Of a DNA stretch of 64,000 nucleotides, positions 42,184 to 50,202 are shown one piece after another. Where the stretch lies: contig NZ_ML775964.1 in assembly GCF_009769385.1 (NCBI RefSeq), positions 44,750-108,749 of the forward strand, in the 5' to 3' direction. A model generated the notes under the pieces. That model was not told the DNA's origin and did not search any database. It saw nothing but the letters and a program-made list of their open reading frames with translations. Position 1 is the stretch's first letter; every line of letters starts with the position of its first letter. This stretch comes from Saccharothrix deserti. GTDB taxonomy: Bacteria > Actinomycetota > Actinomycetes > Mycobacteriales > Pseudonocardiaceae. The position numbers and the translations under genes are program-made.

Positions 42184-44034
42184 TCACGAGCCCAGCACCT
42201 TCATCAGCCTGAGCGCGAGCTGGACCTCCAGCACCCGCTCCGGTGACTGCCAGTCCTCGCCCAGCAGGCTCGCCACCCGGTCCAGGCGCTGCACGACCGT
42301 GTTCACGTGCACGTGCAGCTCGTCCTTGGCACGGCTGAGGTTCGCGCCGCACGCGAAGTACGCGGTGATCGTGCGGACCAGTTCGGTGCCTCGGCTCGCG
42401 TCGTAGTCCAGCAGGGGGCCGAGGGTGGCGCGGACGTAGCCGGCGATGTCGGCCCGGTCGCCCAGCAGGACGCCGACGAACCCCAGGTCGGCCAACGTGC
42501 CGCCGGTGCCCTTGCGGTCCAGTTGGAGCAGCGCCTTGAGGCACCGCACGGCCTCGGCGTGCGCGGCGGCGACGCCTTCCGGGCCGTGCGCCGGTCCACC
42601 GGAACCGACGGTCACCGGCAGGCCGACCGCCTTGCCCAGCATCCGCGCCGCGTCCCTCGCCGCGCACGCCAGATCCGCGCCCGGGAGCACCAGCACGACG
42701 TGTTCGCCGTGCACGCCCGCCAGCCCACGACCGGCGGACGCGTGGTGCGCGGCGGCGGCGAGCAGGCGGTCACGTGGGCCGTCCGCGACCAGCACCACGT
42801 GGTCGGCGGCCAGCTCGACGCCGACCCGGCGGGCACGGGCGCGCAACGCGACCGAATCCACCGCGGACGTCAACAGGTCGGTGATCAGCTCGCCGCGCAC
42901 CTTGTTCTCCGCCTCCGCGACCGTGCGGCGCAGGAGCAGCAGCAGGGCGGTGACGACGCCCGCGCGTTCGAACAGCCTGCGGTCGGCGTCACCGAGATCC
43001 GGGCGGTCGGTGAGCGTGATGCTGCCCAGCAGCTCACGGCCCGCCAGCACGGCGCACACCCACGTGCCGTCCTGCGGGATGGCCCGGCCGCTGGCGCGGG
43101 AGGCGTTGACCGCGGTCCGCGGCGCGAGGGCGCGGGACGTGCCGATGCGGGCCAACTCGGCGCCGTCGTTGTCGTGCACCACGATCCCGCCGTCGAGCAC
43201 CTTGGCCACGGCGGCGGCCACCTCGGGCACGTCCGCGCCGCGCAGCACCAGGTCGGTGAGCCGGTCGTGGGCGTCCTCGGCGCGGCGCATGGCCTCGTTG
43301 TGCGCGCGGATCGTCTCGCCCGCGGCGCGGGTCTCCTCCAGCAGGTGCGCCGTGTCCAACGCGATGGCGGCGTGGTCGGCCAGCGACGACAGCAGCGCCA
43401 CCTCGTCGGGCGGGAACTGGCGCGGCGACCGGTTGGCCGCGTAGAGCACGCCGATGACCCGGCGGTCGAGCTTCAGCGGCACGCCGAGGATCGCGACCAG
43501 GCCCTCGTCACGCACCGCCGCGTCGATCGGGCCGGTGTGGTTGAACCGGTCGTCGGCGAAGTAGTCGGCGGTCACGTAAGGCTGCGCGGTCTGTGCCACC
43601 AGCCCACCGAGTCCCTCGCCCATACCGAGCCGGACTTGTTGGAACAGAGCGGAGATCGAGCCGTCCGTCACCCGCATGTACGTGCCGCGTTCGCCCGGTT
43701 CGTTCATGCTCAGATACGCGATGTCCGCACCCAGCAGCAGCCGGGCGCGTCGGACGATCGACCGCAGCACGGCGTCCGGGTCGCGCACGCCGGCCAGGTC
43801 GTTCGCGGTATCGAAGAGCGCTTCCAGTTCGGCTTCACGGCGGCGGTGAGCGGTGAGCGTGCGGCGGATCCGCAACGCCCACTCCGTGGCGCGGGCGATG
43901 CGGTCCAACTCGCGATCCGGCACCCCCGCCGCACGCGCCGCGGGGAGCACCGCCGCCAGCCGCTCACTGCCCGCGTCGGTCGCGAGCAGGTCGAGCAACT
44001 CCAGCAGGTGCTCCACCGCGTCCGCCTCGCTCAT
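42184..44034 (-). CDS. GAF domain and PucR-type helix-turn-helix transcriptional regulator
   Basis: A 616-residue regulator. A helical N-terminus (1-75) precedes a GAF domain (about 80-225, YLSMNEPGERGTYMRVTDGSISALFQ through FPPDEVALLSSLADHAAIALDTAHLL). A coiled linker and a middle domain lead to the PucR C-terminal helix-turn-helix (YFACGANLSRAKDELHVHVNTVVQRLDRVASLLG). The GAF domain may sense a small molecule such as a hydroxy acid. It begins four bases after the MHS transporter stop, so the regulator is in the 3-hydroxybutyrate operon and probably controls it. Confidence 0.87.
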   Translation of the reverse strand: MSEADAVEHLLELLDLLATDAGSERLAAVLPAARAAGVPDRELDRIARATEWALRIRRTLTAHRRREAELEALFDTANDLAGVRDPDAVLRSIVRRARLLLGADIAYLSMNEPGERGTYMRVTDGSISALFQQVRLGMGEGLGGLVAQTAQPYVTADYFADDRFNHTGPIDAAVRDEGLVAILGVPLKLDRRVIGVLYAANRSPRQFPPDEVALLSSLADHAAIALDTAHLLEETRAAGETIRAHNEAMRRAEDAHDRLTDLVLRGADVPEVAAAVAKVLDGGIVVHDNDGAELARIGTSRALAPRTAVNASRASGRAIPQDGTWVCAVLAGRELLGSITLTDRPDLGDADRRLFERAGVVTALLLLLRRTVAEAENKVRGELITDLLTSAVDSVALRARARRVGVELAADHVVLVADGPRDRLLAAAAHHASAGRGLAGVHGEHVVLVLPGADLACAARDAARMLGKAVGLPVTVGSGGPAHGPEGVAAAHAEAVRCLKALLQLDRKGTGGTLADLGFVGVLLGDRADIAGYVRATLGPLLDYDASRGTELVRTITAYFACGANLSRAKDELHVHVNTVVQRLDRVASLLGEDWQSPERVLEVQLALRLMKVLGS

Positions 44035-44038
44035 GCCC

Positions 44039-45376
44039 TCATGCTGACACCGATGCCGGCTCGGTGACGGTTCGGTTCAACGACGTGCCCTTGGTTTCCT
44101 TCGCCGCCAAGACCGCGATCACGGTCAGCACGCACATCCCGAGCACGTACAGCACGACCGGGAACGTGCTGTCGTAGGCGGAGAGCAGTGCGGTCGCGAT
44201 CAGAGGTGCCACGGCGCCGGCCGCGATCGACGCGAGCTGGTAGCCGATGGACGCGCCCGAGTAGCGGACCTTCGTGCCGAACAGCTCGGAGAAGAACGCC
44301 GCCTGCGGCCCGTACATCGCGCCGTGCAGCAGGAGTCCGACCGTCACGGCCAGCGTGATCGGCAGGAACGACCTGGTGTCCAGCAGCGCGAAGAACGCGA
44401 ACATCCACAGGCCGATGCCGACCGCGCCGATCAGGTACGTGGTGCGACGGCCGATGCGGTCGGACAGCGCGCCCCACAGCGGGATCGTCACCAGGTGCAC
44501 GGCCGAGGCGATGAGCACCGCGTTCAGGCCGGTCGAACGCGACATGCCCAGCTCCGACGTGATGTAGACCAGGATGAACGCGGTGATCACGTAGTACGAG
44601 ACGTTCTCCGCCATGCGCGCGCCCATCGCGATCAGCACCTCGCGCCAGTGGTCGCGCACCACCGACACGATCGGTGGCTTCTCCTGGATCTTCCCTGCCT
44701 CGACTTTCTTCTGCGCCTCGAGGAAAATCGGCGACTCCGACACGCTGAGCCGGATCCACAGTCCGATCAGGACGAGCACACCGGACAGCAGGAACGGCAC
44801 GCGCCAGCCCCACGACAGGAACGCCTCGTCGCTCTGCACGCCGGCCAGCACCGCGAGCACGGCGGTGGCCAGCAGGTTGCCCATCGGCACACCCGCCTGC
44901 GGCCACGACGCCCAGAAACCGCGCCGTTCCGCGCTGCCGTGCTCGGACACGATGAGCACCGCGCCGCCCCACTCGCCGCCCAGCGCGAAGCCCTGCACCA
45001 GCCGCAGGAGCGTCAGCAGCAGCGGCGCCCCGACACCGATCGCGGCGTACGTGGGCAGCAGGCCCATGGCGAACGTCGCGCCGCCCATCAGCACCAGGCT
45101 GAGCACGAGCAGCTTCTTGCGGCCGAGCTTGTCGCCGAAGTGGCCGAACACCAGGCCGCCCAGCGGACGGGCCAGGAAGCCGATCGCGTAGGTGGTGAAC
45201 GCGAGCAGGGTGCCGGTGAGCGGGTCCGCCGTGGGGAAGAACAGCTTGTTGAACACCAGGGCGGCGGCGGATCCGTAGAGGAAGAAGTCGTACCACTCGA
45301 TGGTCGTGCCTATGAGGCTGGCTATGACGACCTTGGCGAAGGTGGGTTTCGGCTGCGGAGGGGCGGCGTTGCTCAT
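44039..45376 (-). CDS. MHS family MFS transporter (metabolite/proton symporter)
   Basis: A 445-residue transporter with twelve membrane helices. The opening TFAKVVIASLIGTTIEWYDFFLYGSAAALVF is the hallmark of the metabolite:H+ symporter branch (ProP, ShiA, KgtP). The loop-2 motif GHFGDKLGRKK and the RLVQGFALGGEWGGAVLIVSEH stretch agree. It lies between 3-hydroxybutyrate dehydrogenase and the GAF/PucR regulator, so 3-hydroxybutyrate or a related hydroxy acid is the likely cargo. The start is ATG 45376; a GTG four codons upstream is possible. Confidence 0.88.
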   Translation of the reverse strand: MSNAAPPQPKPTFAKVVIASLIGTTIEWYDFFLYGSAAALVFNKLFFPTADPLTGTLLAFTTYAIGFLARPLGGLVFGHFGDKLGRKKLLVLSLVLMGGATFAMGLLPTYAAIGVGAPLLLTLLRLVQGFALGGEWGGAVLIVSEHGSAERRGFWASWPQAGVPMGNLLATAVLAVLAGVQSDEAFLSWGWRVPFLLSGVLVLIGLWIRLSVSESPIFLEAQKKVEAGKIQEKPPIVSVVRDHWREVLIAMGARMAENVSYYVITAFILVYITSELGMSRSTGLNAVLIASAVHLVTIPLWGALSDRIGRRTTYLIGAVGIGLWMFAFFALLDTRSFLPITLAVTVGLLLHGAMYGPQAAFFSELFGTKVRYSGASIGYQLASIAAGAVAPLIATALLSAYDSTFPVVLYVLGMCVLTVIAVLAAKETKGTSLNRTVTEPASVSA

Positions 45377-45410
45377 GTCGGTCACCACTTCGTTGGGGGT
45401 GGGGGGACGA

Positions 45411-45434
45411 GGCTTACTGGGCGGCTTACTGGGC
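45411..45434. repeat. 12-base tandem duplication over the bdhA stop codon
   Basis: GGCTTACTGGGC occurs twice (45411-45422, 45423-45434). TTA in each is the complement of the stop TAA; the true stop is 45426-45428. Confidence 0.85.
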
Positions 45435-46193
45435 GGTCCAGCCGCCGTCGATCGTGAACGTCGAGCCGGTGACGTGGCCGGAGTGCGCGCCGCACAGCCA
45501 CAGCACGACGGAGGCCACCTCGGCGGGTTCGACGAGTTGCTTGATGGCGTGCCGGGTGAGCATCACGTCGGCGAGCACCTGCTCGGGCTCGATGCCGTGC
45601 GCGCGGGCCTGGTCGGCGACCTGGTTCTCGACCAGCGGGGTGCGCACGTAGCCGGGGCTCACGCAGTTGCTGGTGACGCCGTGCGGCGCGCCTTCCAGGG
45701 CGATGACCTTGCTCAGCCCTTCCAGGCCGTGCTTGGCGGCGACGTAGGCGGATTTGAACGCGCTGGCACGGGAGCCGTGCACGCTGGAGACGTTCACCAC
45801 CCGTCCCCAGCCGCGCTGGTACATGTGCGGCAGGACGTGCCGGGCGAGCAGGAACGGCGCGGTGACCATGACCCGCTGGAGGAGCGTGAACCTCTCGGGC
45901 GGGAACTCGTGGATCGGGGCGACGTGCTGCAGGCCCGCGTTGTTGACCAGGATGTCGACCTCGGTGGGCAGGTCCCGGGCGGGGTCTTCGGCGGCGAGGT
46001 CGACCACGTGCTCGGTGCCGCCGGTCTCGCGGGCCGCGTCGGCGACCGACTCGGCGTCGCGGTCGACGAGGTGCACTTTCGCCCCGGCCCGCGCGAGGGC
46101 GACCGCGCAGGCCCGCCCGATGCCGCTGCCGGCGCCGGTGACCAGGGCGGTGCGACCGGACAGGTCGTCGCTGTGACCGGTGACACTCGTCAT
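45426..46193 (-). CDS. bdhA: 3-hydroxybutyrate dehydrogenase
   Basis: A 255-residue SDR that oxidises (R)-3-hydroxybutyrate to acetoacetate with NAD. Beyond general SDR motifs (TGAGSGIG, catalytic NVSSVHGSRASAFKSAYVAAKHGL), it has features of the HBDH group: VNNAGLQHVAPIHEFPPE, SPGYVRTPLVENQ and the ending DGGWTAQ. It heads an operon with an MHS transporter and a GAF/PucR regulator, which fits uptake and use of 3-hydroxybutyrate released from PHB. A palindromic stretch lies 31-66 bases before the start. Confidence 0.9.
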   Translation of the reverse strand: MTSVTGHSDDLSGRTALVTGAGSGIGRACAVALARAGAKVHLVDRDAESVADAARETGGTEHVVDLAAEDPARDLPTEVDILVNNAGLQHVAPIHEFPPERFTLLQRVMVTAPFLLARHVLPHMYQRGWGRVVNVSSVHGSRASAFKSAYVAAKHGLEGLSKVIALEGAPHGVTSNCVSPGYVRTPLVENQVADQARAHGIEPEQVLADVMLTRHAIKQLVEPAEVASVVLWLCGAHSGHVTGSTFTIDGGWTAQ

Positions 46194-46223
46194 GACCGGA
46201 AACGCTAGGTGACCTGCGGTTCA

Positions 46224-46259
46224 CCGCCCATGTGAGCGGTCGCCACAACGTGTGGGCGG
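46224..46259. promoter_or_regulatory. Nested inverted repeats upstream of bdhA
   Basis: CCGCCCA (46224-46230) pairs with TGGGCGG (46253-46259). Inside lies CCACA-ACG-TGTGG (46243-46255). These are candidate sites for the operon's own PucR-type regulator. Confidence 0.4.
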
Positions 46260-46388
46260 CAGGTGTGTTTAGCCAACAGTTAGCGCGGCGGTGATCCAGT
46301 TGTCGAATACCGGGTGAAGCGAGGGTGCGGCCATAGGTAGGCTGCTTTGGCCCGTTCGGGGGACGAACCACGTTTTGGGGGTTACCAA

Positions 46389-46556
46389 GTGTCACTCACG
46401 CCGATCTACGACGACCTGCTGCGCGAGTTCGAGGGGATCATCCTCGTCAGCGAGGCCGCCGAGGCAGTGCAGACCGCCACCGCGCAGACCGCCGCGGACA
46501 GCACGACCGAGGCCGCGACCGAGGCCGAGCAGCAGACCGGCCCCGCCGAGGACTGA
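46389..46556 (+). CDS. Small hypothetical protein
   Basis: A 55-residue protein from GTG 46389, with a GGGGG ribosome site seven bases upstream. The first 20 residues (SLTPIYDDLLREFEGIIL) are conserved-looking and recall short actinobacterial proteins of unknown function. The remainder is an Ala/Thr/Glu-rich disordered tail. An upstream in-frame start at 46347 has no ribosome site. It lies between bdhA and the TetR/MFS pair, and a hairpin at 46567-46605 follows it. Confidence 0.6.
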   Translation: MSLTPIYDDLLREFEGIILVSEAAEAVQTATAQTAADSTTEAATEAEQQTGPAED

Positions 46557-46566
46557 GACCACCAGG

Positions 46567-46605
46567 GCCGGCCGCGCGCGTGGGTCACCCTGCCGCGCGG
46601 CCGGC
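46567..46605. terminator. Bidirectional terminator overlapping the TetR 3' end
   Basis: Perfect 12-bp stem, GCCGGCCGCGCG (46567-46578) with CGCGCGGCCGGC (46594-46605). The right arm is part of the last TetR codons. Confidence 0.7.
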
Positions 46606-47307
46606 GATGAGGGCTTCGACGCCGTCCAGCATCAGCCGGAGCCCGAACTCGAACTTGTCCTCCGCGTACGGCGAGACGCCCGCCCGCACGGCCGCGACCA
46701 GCGCCGGGTAGGGCGCGAAGTCCACCAGCTCACCGAGCACGGCGTCGCGTTCGCGCACCTCGTCGGGGCTCGGCTCGGGGTGGTCGAGGCTCAGCCGGAC
46801 CTGGCCGCGCACGTAGGCGTCGATCGACTCGATCACCGCCACCTTCTCGGCCTCGGTCAGCCCGACACCCTCCAGCACCCGCAACGCCGAGTCCAGCCAC
46901 CGCAGCATGTTCGGGCCCGGCGCGCGGGCGGTGGCGACGACGTGCAGCATCCACGGGTGCTTGCGGTAGGTCTCGCGGTCGGTGCGGGCCCACGCCTCCA
47001 GCTTGTCGCGCCAGTCGCCCGGCCAGTCGTCCGGCAGCGGGTCGTCGGCGCCGATCGCCTCGACCATCAGGGCTTCCAGCTCGGCCTTGCCCGGCAGGTA
47101 CGTGTAGAGCGACGCCGTGCCGACGCCCAACTCGACCGCCACCCGACGCATGGACAGCGCGGCCAGACCCTCGGTCTCCGCCACCTGGATCGCGGCGGCC
47201 ACGATCCGTTCCATCGTGAGGCCCCGTTGCGGGCCCCGGGCCGGGCGGCGGGGGTCCTTCCACAGCAGCTCCAGCACTCGCCGCTGCGCGTCTTCCTTTG
47301 CGTTCAT
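46585..47307 (-). CDS. TetR/AcrR family regulator of the adjacent MFS pump
   Basis: A 240-residue repressor. Its helix-turn-helix is MERIVAAAIQVAETEGLAALSMRRVAVELGVGTASLYTYLPGKAELEAL, preceded by a 28-residue basic arm (RRPARGPQRG) typical of TetR proteins with the TetR_C_1-type C-terminal domain. It is divergent from an MFS transporter, the classic drug-efflux arrangement. TATACT (47318-47323, minus strand) is a good -10 box 10 bases before the ATG, and a palindrome overlaps the promoter, so it is probably autoregulated. Confidence 0.9.
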   Translation of the reverse strand: MNAKEDAQRRVLELLWKDPRRPARGPQRGLTMERIVAAAIQVAETEGLAALSMRRVAVELGVGTASLYTYLPGKAELEALMVEAIGADDPLPDDWPGDWRDKLEAWARTDRETYRKHPWMLHVVATARAPGPNMLRWLDSALRVLEGVGLTEAEKVAVIESIDAYVRGQVRLSLDHPEPSPDEVRERDAVLGELVDFAPYPALVAAVRAGVSPYAEDKFEFGLRLMLDGVEALIAGRAAG

Positions 47308-47317
47308 GGTGAAACTC

Positions 47318-47340
47318 AGTATACCGTTCGGAGTTGAACG
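47318..47340. promoter_or_regulatory. TetR promoter and operator (divergent TetR/MFS gap)
   Basis: TATACT on the minus strand (47318-47323) is followed, in its spacer, by CGTTC-GGAGTT-GAACG (47325-47329 and 47336-47340). The palindrome lies between the two divergent genes and would cover the TetR -10/-35 spacer. Confidence 0.5.
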
Positions 47341-47367
47341 AACGATGTTCGGGGTTTGGGGGACGAC

Positions 47368-48546
47368 GTGGGGGACGCGAAGACACCGGGGGTTCGACGG
47401 GAACGGCGCACGTTGACGGCGGCGACGCTGACCAACGGGCCGACCGAGCTGATCGACTTCGTGCTACCGCTGTGGGCGGGCGCGACCATCGGGCTGAGCG
47501 CGACCGAGGTCGGCGTGCTGATGGCGGTCGAGATGGCGTTGTCGGTGGTCGTGCGGCCGTTCGCGGGCGTGCTGGCGGACCGCTGGGAACGACGGCACAC
47601 CGCCGCCATCGGCGCACTGCTCTACGCGTTGTCCTGCGCCGGGTACGCGCTGGCGCAGAGCGCACCGCTCGCGTACGGCGCGGCGGCGGTCGGCGGCGCT
47701 GGGGGCGCGCTGCTGTGGGTCGCCGTGCGGGCCATCGTCAGCGAACGGCTGGCCGAGGACTCGGCGGTGTTCCCGCGCCTGCTCTCCGCCCAGGAGACGG
47801 GGTCCTGGGTGGCGTTCGTGGTCGGGATGACGGCCTTGGGCGTCATCGGTTTCGCGGGCGTGTTCTGGGCGTGCGCGGCGGCGTGCGTGACGGCGGCGGT
47901 GTTCCTGATGTCGGCGCCGCGCCGCCGGGAACGCACCGGTGAGGGCGTGGCGGCGGCCGGGCTCGGCGCGGTGGGCAAGCGGTTGCGGCCGATGCTGTTC
48001 GCGGTGGTGATGACCACGGCGGCGGAGGCGGCCGTCGGGTTGCTGCTGCTCCTGCACCTGCAACGCGGGTTCGGCCTCGAGGTGCAGGAGGTCGCGCTCG
48101 TGTTCCTGCCCGGCGCGATCGCGATGAGCGCCGCCGCCGAGTACCTGCACCGGTACGTGCTGCGGTTCGGCCGCCGCCGGGTGCTGACGGTCGCGTCACT
48201 GGCCAGCTGCGTGTTCGCGGCGAGCCTCGCGTGGGCGCCCAACCCGTACGTGATCGCGGCGCTGTGGGTGCTCAGCGGGCTGGCGTGGGCGGCGGTGATG
48301 CCGGTGCAGCAGGCCGTGATCGCCGAGGCGTCCGACGGTCGGGTCGGCCGGGCCATGGGCGTGTACGAGGCGGCGTGCCTGGTCGGCGCGCTGATCGGCA
48401 GCCTGGTGGCGGGCGCCCTGTACGACGGCGCGAACTGGTGGGTGGCGTGCGTGGTGGCCGCCGGGATGATCCTCGCGGGCGCGTTCGTCGTGCCACGGGC
48501 GGTGCGGCGGCTCGGCGTCGCCGACATCCCGGTCACCACGGCGTAG
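47368..48546 (+). CDS. MFS transporter, probable efflux pump
   Basis: A 392-residue transporter with twelve helices. The loop motif GVLADRWERRHTAAIG after helix 2 is typical of MFS antiporters. The opening LTNGPTELIDFVLPLWAGATIGLSATEVG and a second-half PVQQAVIAEASDGRVGRAMGVYEAA agree with drug:H+ antiporter relatives. GTG 47368 is preferred, with GGGGGA five bases upstream. The divergent TetR implies induction by its substrate. The TAG stop lies in a duplicated 12-base unit and is followed by a strong terminator. Confidence 0.88.
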   Translation: MGDAKTPGVRRERRTLTAATLTNGPTELIDFVLPLWAGATIGLSATEVGVLMAVEMALSVVVRPFAGVLADRWERRHTAAIGALLYALSCAGYALAQSAPLAYGAAAVGGAGGALLWVAVRAIVSERLAEDSAVFPRLLSAQETGSWVAFVVGMTALGVIGFAGVFWACAAACVTAAVFLMSAPRRRERTGEGVAAAGLGAVGKRLRPMLFAVVMTTAAEAAVGLLLLLHLQRGFGLEVQEVALVFLPGAIAMSAAAEYLHRYVLRFGRRRVLTVASLASCVFAASLAWAPNPYVIAALWVLSGLAWAAVMPVQQAVIAEASDGRVGRAMGVYEAACLVGALIGSLVAGALYDGANWWVACVVAAGMILAGAFVVPRAVRRLGVADIPVTTA

Positions 48547-48563
48547 AAAACGGCGTAGAAAAC
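48540..48563. repeat. 12-base tandem duplication over the MFS stop codon
   Basis: GGCGTAGAAAAC occurs twice (48540-48551, 48552-48563). The stop TAG is 48544-48546, with a second TAG at 48556-48558. Confidence 0.88.
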
Positions 48564-48564
48564 G

Positions 48565-48600
48565 GTCGGGCCGCCGGGCGCGAGTGCCCGGCGGCCCGAC
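48565..48600. terminator. Strong bidirectional terminator
   Basis: Perfect 15-bp stem (48565-48579 with 48586-48600) and six-base loop, between the convergent MFS and LCP genes. Confidence 0.85.
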
Positions 48601-48617
48601 CTTCGACTGACTGTCCG

Positions 48618-49769
48618 CTACTTCGGCTGCGGGAGCAGGTCGGCCGGAACCGCCTCGTCCTTCTCCAGAGCGCCGAACAGGCGCAGCGCGTTCTCCCGGT
48701 CCCACTGCACGACCGACCCCGCGCCCGGCACGGTCGGCGTGCCGCCCACCGGCACGGTGACCGTGTCCACTCCCCCGCCCATGGCGAACGCCATGCCCGC
48801 CAGGTTGTGCAGGTGGTCGTCGGAGTTCACCGAGATCGAGTCCGTGCCCGCGAACAGCAGCGGGAACGCCTTGAACGGGTTGGCCAGCGTGCCGAAGCTC
48901 GTCGCCTTCTCCGACAGGGCGGCGAGGAACTTGCGCTGGTTCTCCACCCGCTGGAGGTCGGCCGTGGCGAACGCCCGCGAGCGCACGAAGCCGAGCGCCT
49001 GCGCGCCGTCCAGCTCCTGGCAGCCCGTCTGGAGGTCGAGGCCCGCCAACGGGTCCTGCATCGGCTCCTCGATGCACATGTCCACGCCGCCGACCGCGTC
49101 CACGATCCCGGCGAACCCGCCGAAGCCGATCTCCATGTAGTGGTCGATGCGGATGCCCGTGGCGCCCTCGACGGTCTGCACCAGCAAGGGCGCGCCGCCG
49201 AACGCGAACGCCGCGTTGATCTTGTTCTTGCCGTTGCCCGGGATGTCCACATAGGAGTCGCGCGGCACACTCACCAATGTGGAGTTCCCGGAGCCCTCCG
49301 GGATGTGCAGCAGCATGATGGTGTCCGTGCGCTGACCGCCCGCGTCACCTGTGGACAGTTCGGCCTTCTGCGCCTCGGTCAGGTCGTCACGCGCGTCCGA
49401 CCCGACGAGCAGCCAGTTGGTGCCCGGTGTGTCGGCCGGCCTGTCCTCGTAGTCGGTCAGGGCGTCGATCCGGCGCAGCGAGGAGTCGACGTAGAACCAC
49501 ATGCCGACACCCAGCACCAGCAGCACGACCAGGACGATCGAGATGATCCGCCCGATTCTGGGCTTGCGGCGCTTGACCGCCGGACGCGGTCCGGCCTGCT
49601 GCCGGTACCCGTCCTGCCGGTACCCACCCGGCTGAGGGCCGCGTTGCCGCGGACCGCCCTGCTGGTATCCGGCCTGTCGCGGTTGCCCGCCCTGTCGGTA
49701 TCCGCCCTGCTGATACCCGCCCTGCTGGTATCCGGCGCTCATCAACGGCCCCGTCCGTGTGTCGGTCAC
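48618..49769 (-). CDS. LytR-CpsA-Psr (LCP) family cell-wall glycopolymer ligase
   Basis: A 383-residue membrane protein that attaches secondary polymers (such as arabinogalactan- or teichoic-type) to peptidoglycan. The N-terminal 65 residues are cytoplasmic, disordered and built from QQGGY-type repeats. One membrane helix follows (IISIVLVVLLVLGVGMWFYV). The extracellular LCP domain has LLVGSDARDD, RTDTIMLLHI, VSVPRDSYVDIPG (phosphate-binding Arg), KINAAFAFGG and GFVRSR. The start is uncertain: GTG 49769 is taken, with GTG 49778 and ATG 49742 possible. It lies downstream of the DUF3037 gene on the same strand. Confidence 0.9.
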   Translation of the reverse strand: MTDTRTGPLMSAGYQQGGYQQGGYRQGGQPRQAGYQQGGPRQRGPQPGGYRQDGYRQQAGPRPAVKRRKPRIGRIISIVLVVLLVLGVGMWFYVDSSLRRIDALTDYEDRPADTPGTNWLLVGSDARDDLTEAQKAELSTGDAGGQRTDTIMLLHIPEGSGNSTLVSVPRDSYVDIPGNGKNKINAAFAFGGAPLLVQTVEGATGIRIDHYMEIGFGGFAGIVDAVGGVDMCIEEPMQDPLAGLDLQTGCQELDGAQALGFVRSRAFATADLQRVENQRKFLAALSEKATSFGTLANPFKAFPLLFAGTDSISVNSDDHLHNLAGMAFAMGGGVDTVTVPVGGTPTVPGAGSVVQWDRENALRLFGALEKDEAVPADLLPQPK

Positions 49770-49812
49770 TGCTCGCACCTAAAGACGCGGTGCGCGGCGA
49801 GAGGTTGCCACC

Positions 49813-50202
49813 TTAGTGCTCCAGAGGGAGCACGAGAACCGCCAGCAGACGGTTCAGCTCGGCCTCCGGATCTTCGGTGAGGCCGGTGTGCGTGGGCGAG
49901 GTCTGGATGATCGTGCTGCGCGGCGCGGTCAGCCAGCGGAACCGCTGCCCCGGCGACGTGCGCGACACCGGGCCCGCCGTCGGCGCGCCGTCGCACGACA
50001 ACCCCAGGTGCTCCAGGTTCGCCCGCAGCACCTCCACGTCCAGGAACGGGTCCAGTGCCAGCAACCGCGCCTCGTCCACGTGCACGCGGGCGCCGAGGAA
50101 GTCCAGCGCCGGGCAGTAGACCAGCACCCCGACGTTCACGAACTCGCCGCGCTCCTGCCGTGGCACGGCGCGCAGCACCGCGTACTCAAACACGTGCGGC
50201 AC
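49813..50202 (-). CDS. DUF3037 family protein
   Basis: A 129-residue protein of the DUF3037 family. The opening FEYAVLRAVPRQERGEFVNVGVLVYCPALDFLGARV is diagnostic. The family is widely found directly beside HipA-like kinases, as here: its GTG lies 17 bases inside the upstream kinase gene. The pair is inferred to act together, perhaps with DUF3037 as kinase partner or target. No catalytic motif is evident. Confidence 0.88.
   Translation of the reverse strand: MPHVFEYAVLRAVPRQERGEFVNVGVLVYCPALDFLGARVHVDEARLLALDPFLDVEVLRANLEHLGLSCDGAPTAGPVSRTSPGQRFRWLTAPRSTIIQTSPTHTGLTEDPEAELNRLLAVLVLPLEH

Noticed and set aside
49560..49740. QQGGY-encoding repeats as a DNA repeat feature
   Set aside because: They are the disordered cytoplasmic tail of the LCP protein, common in actinobacterial membrane proteins.
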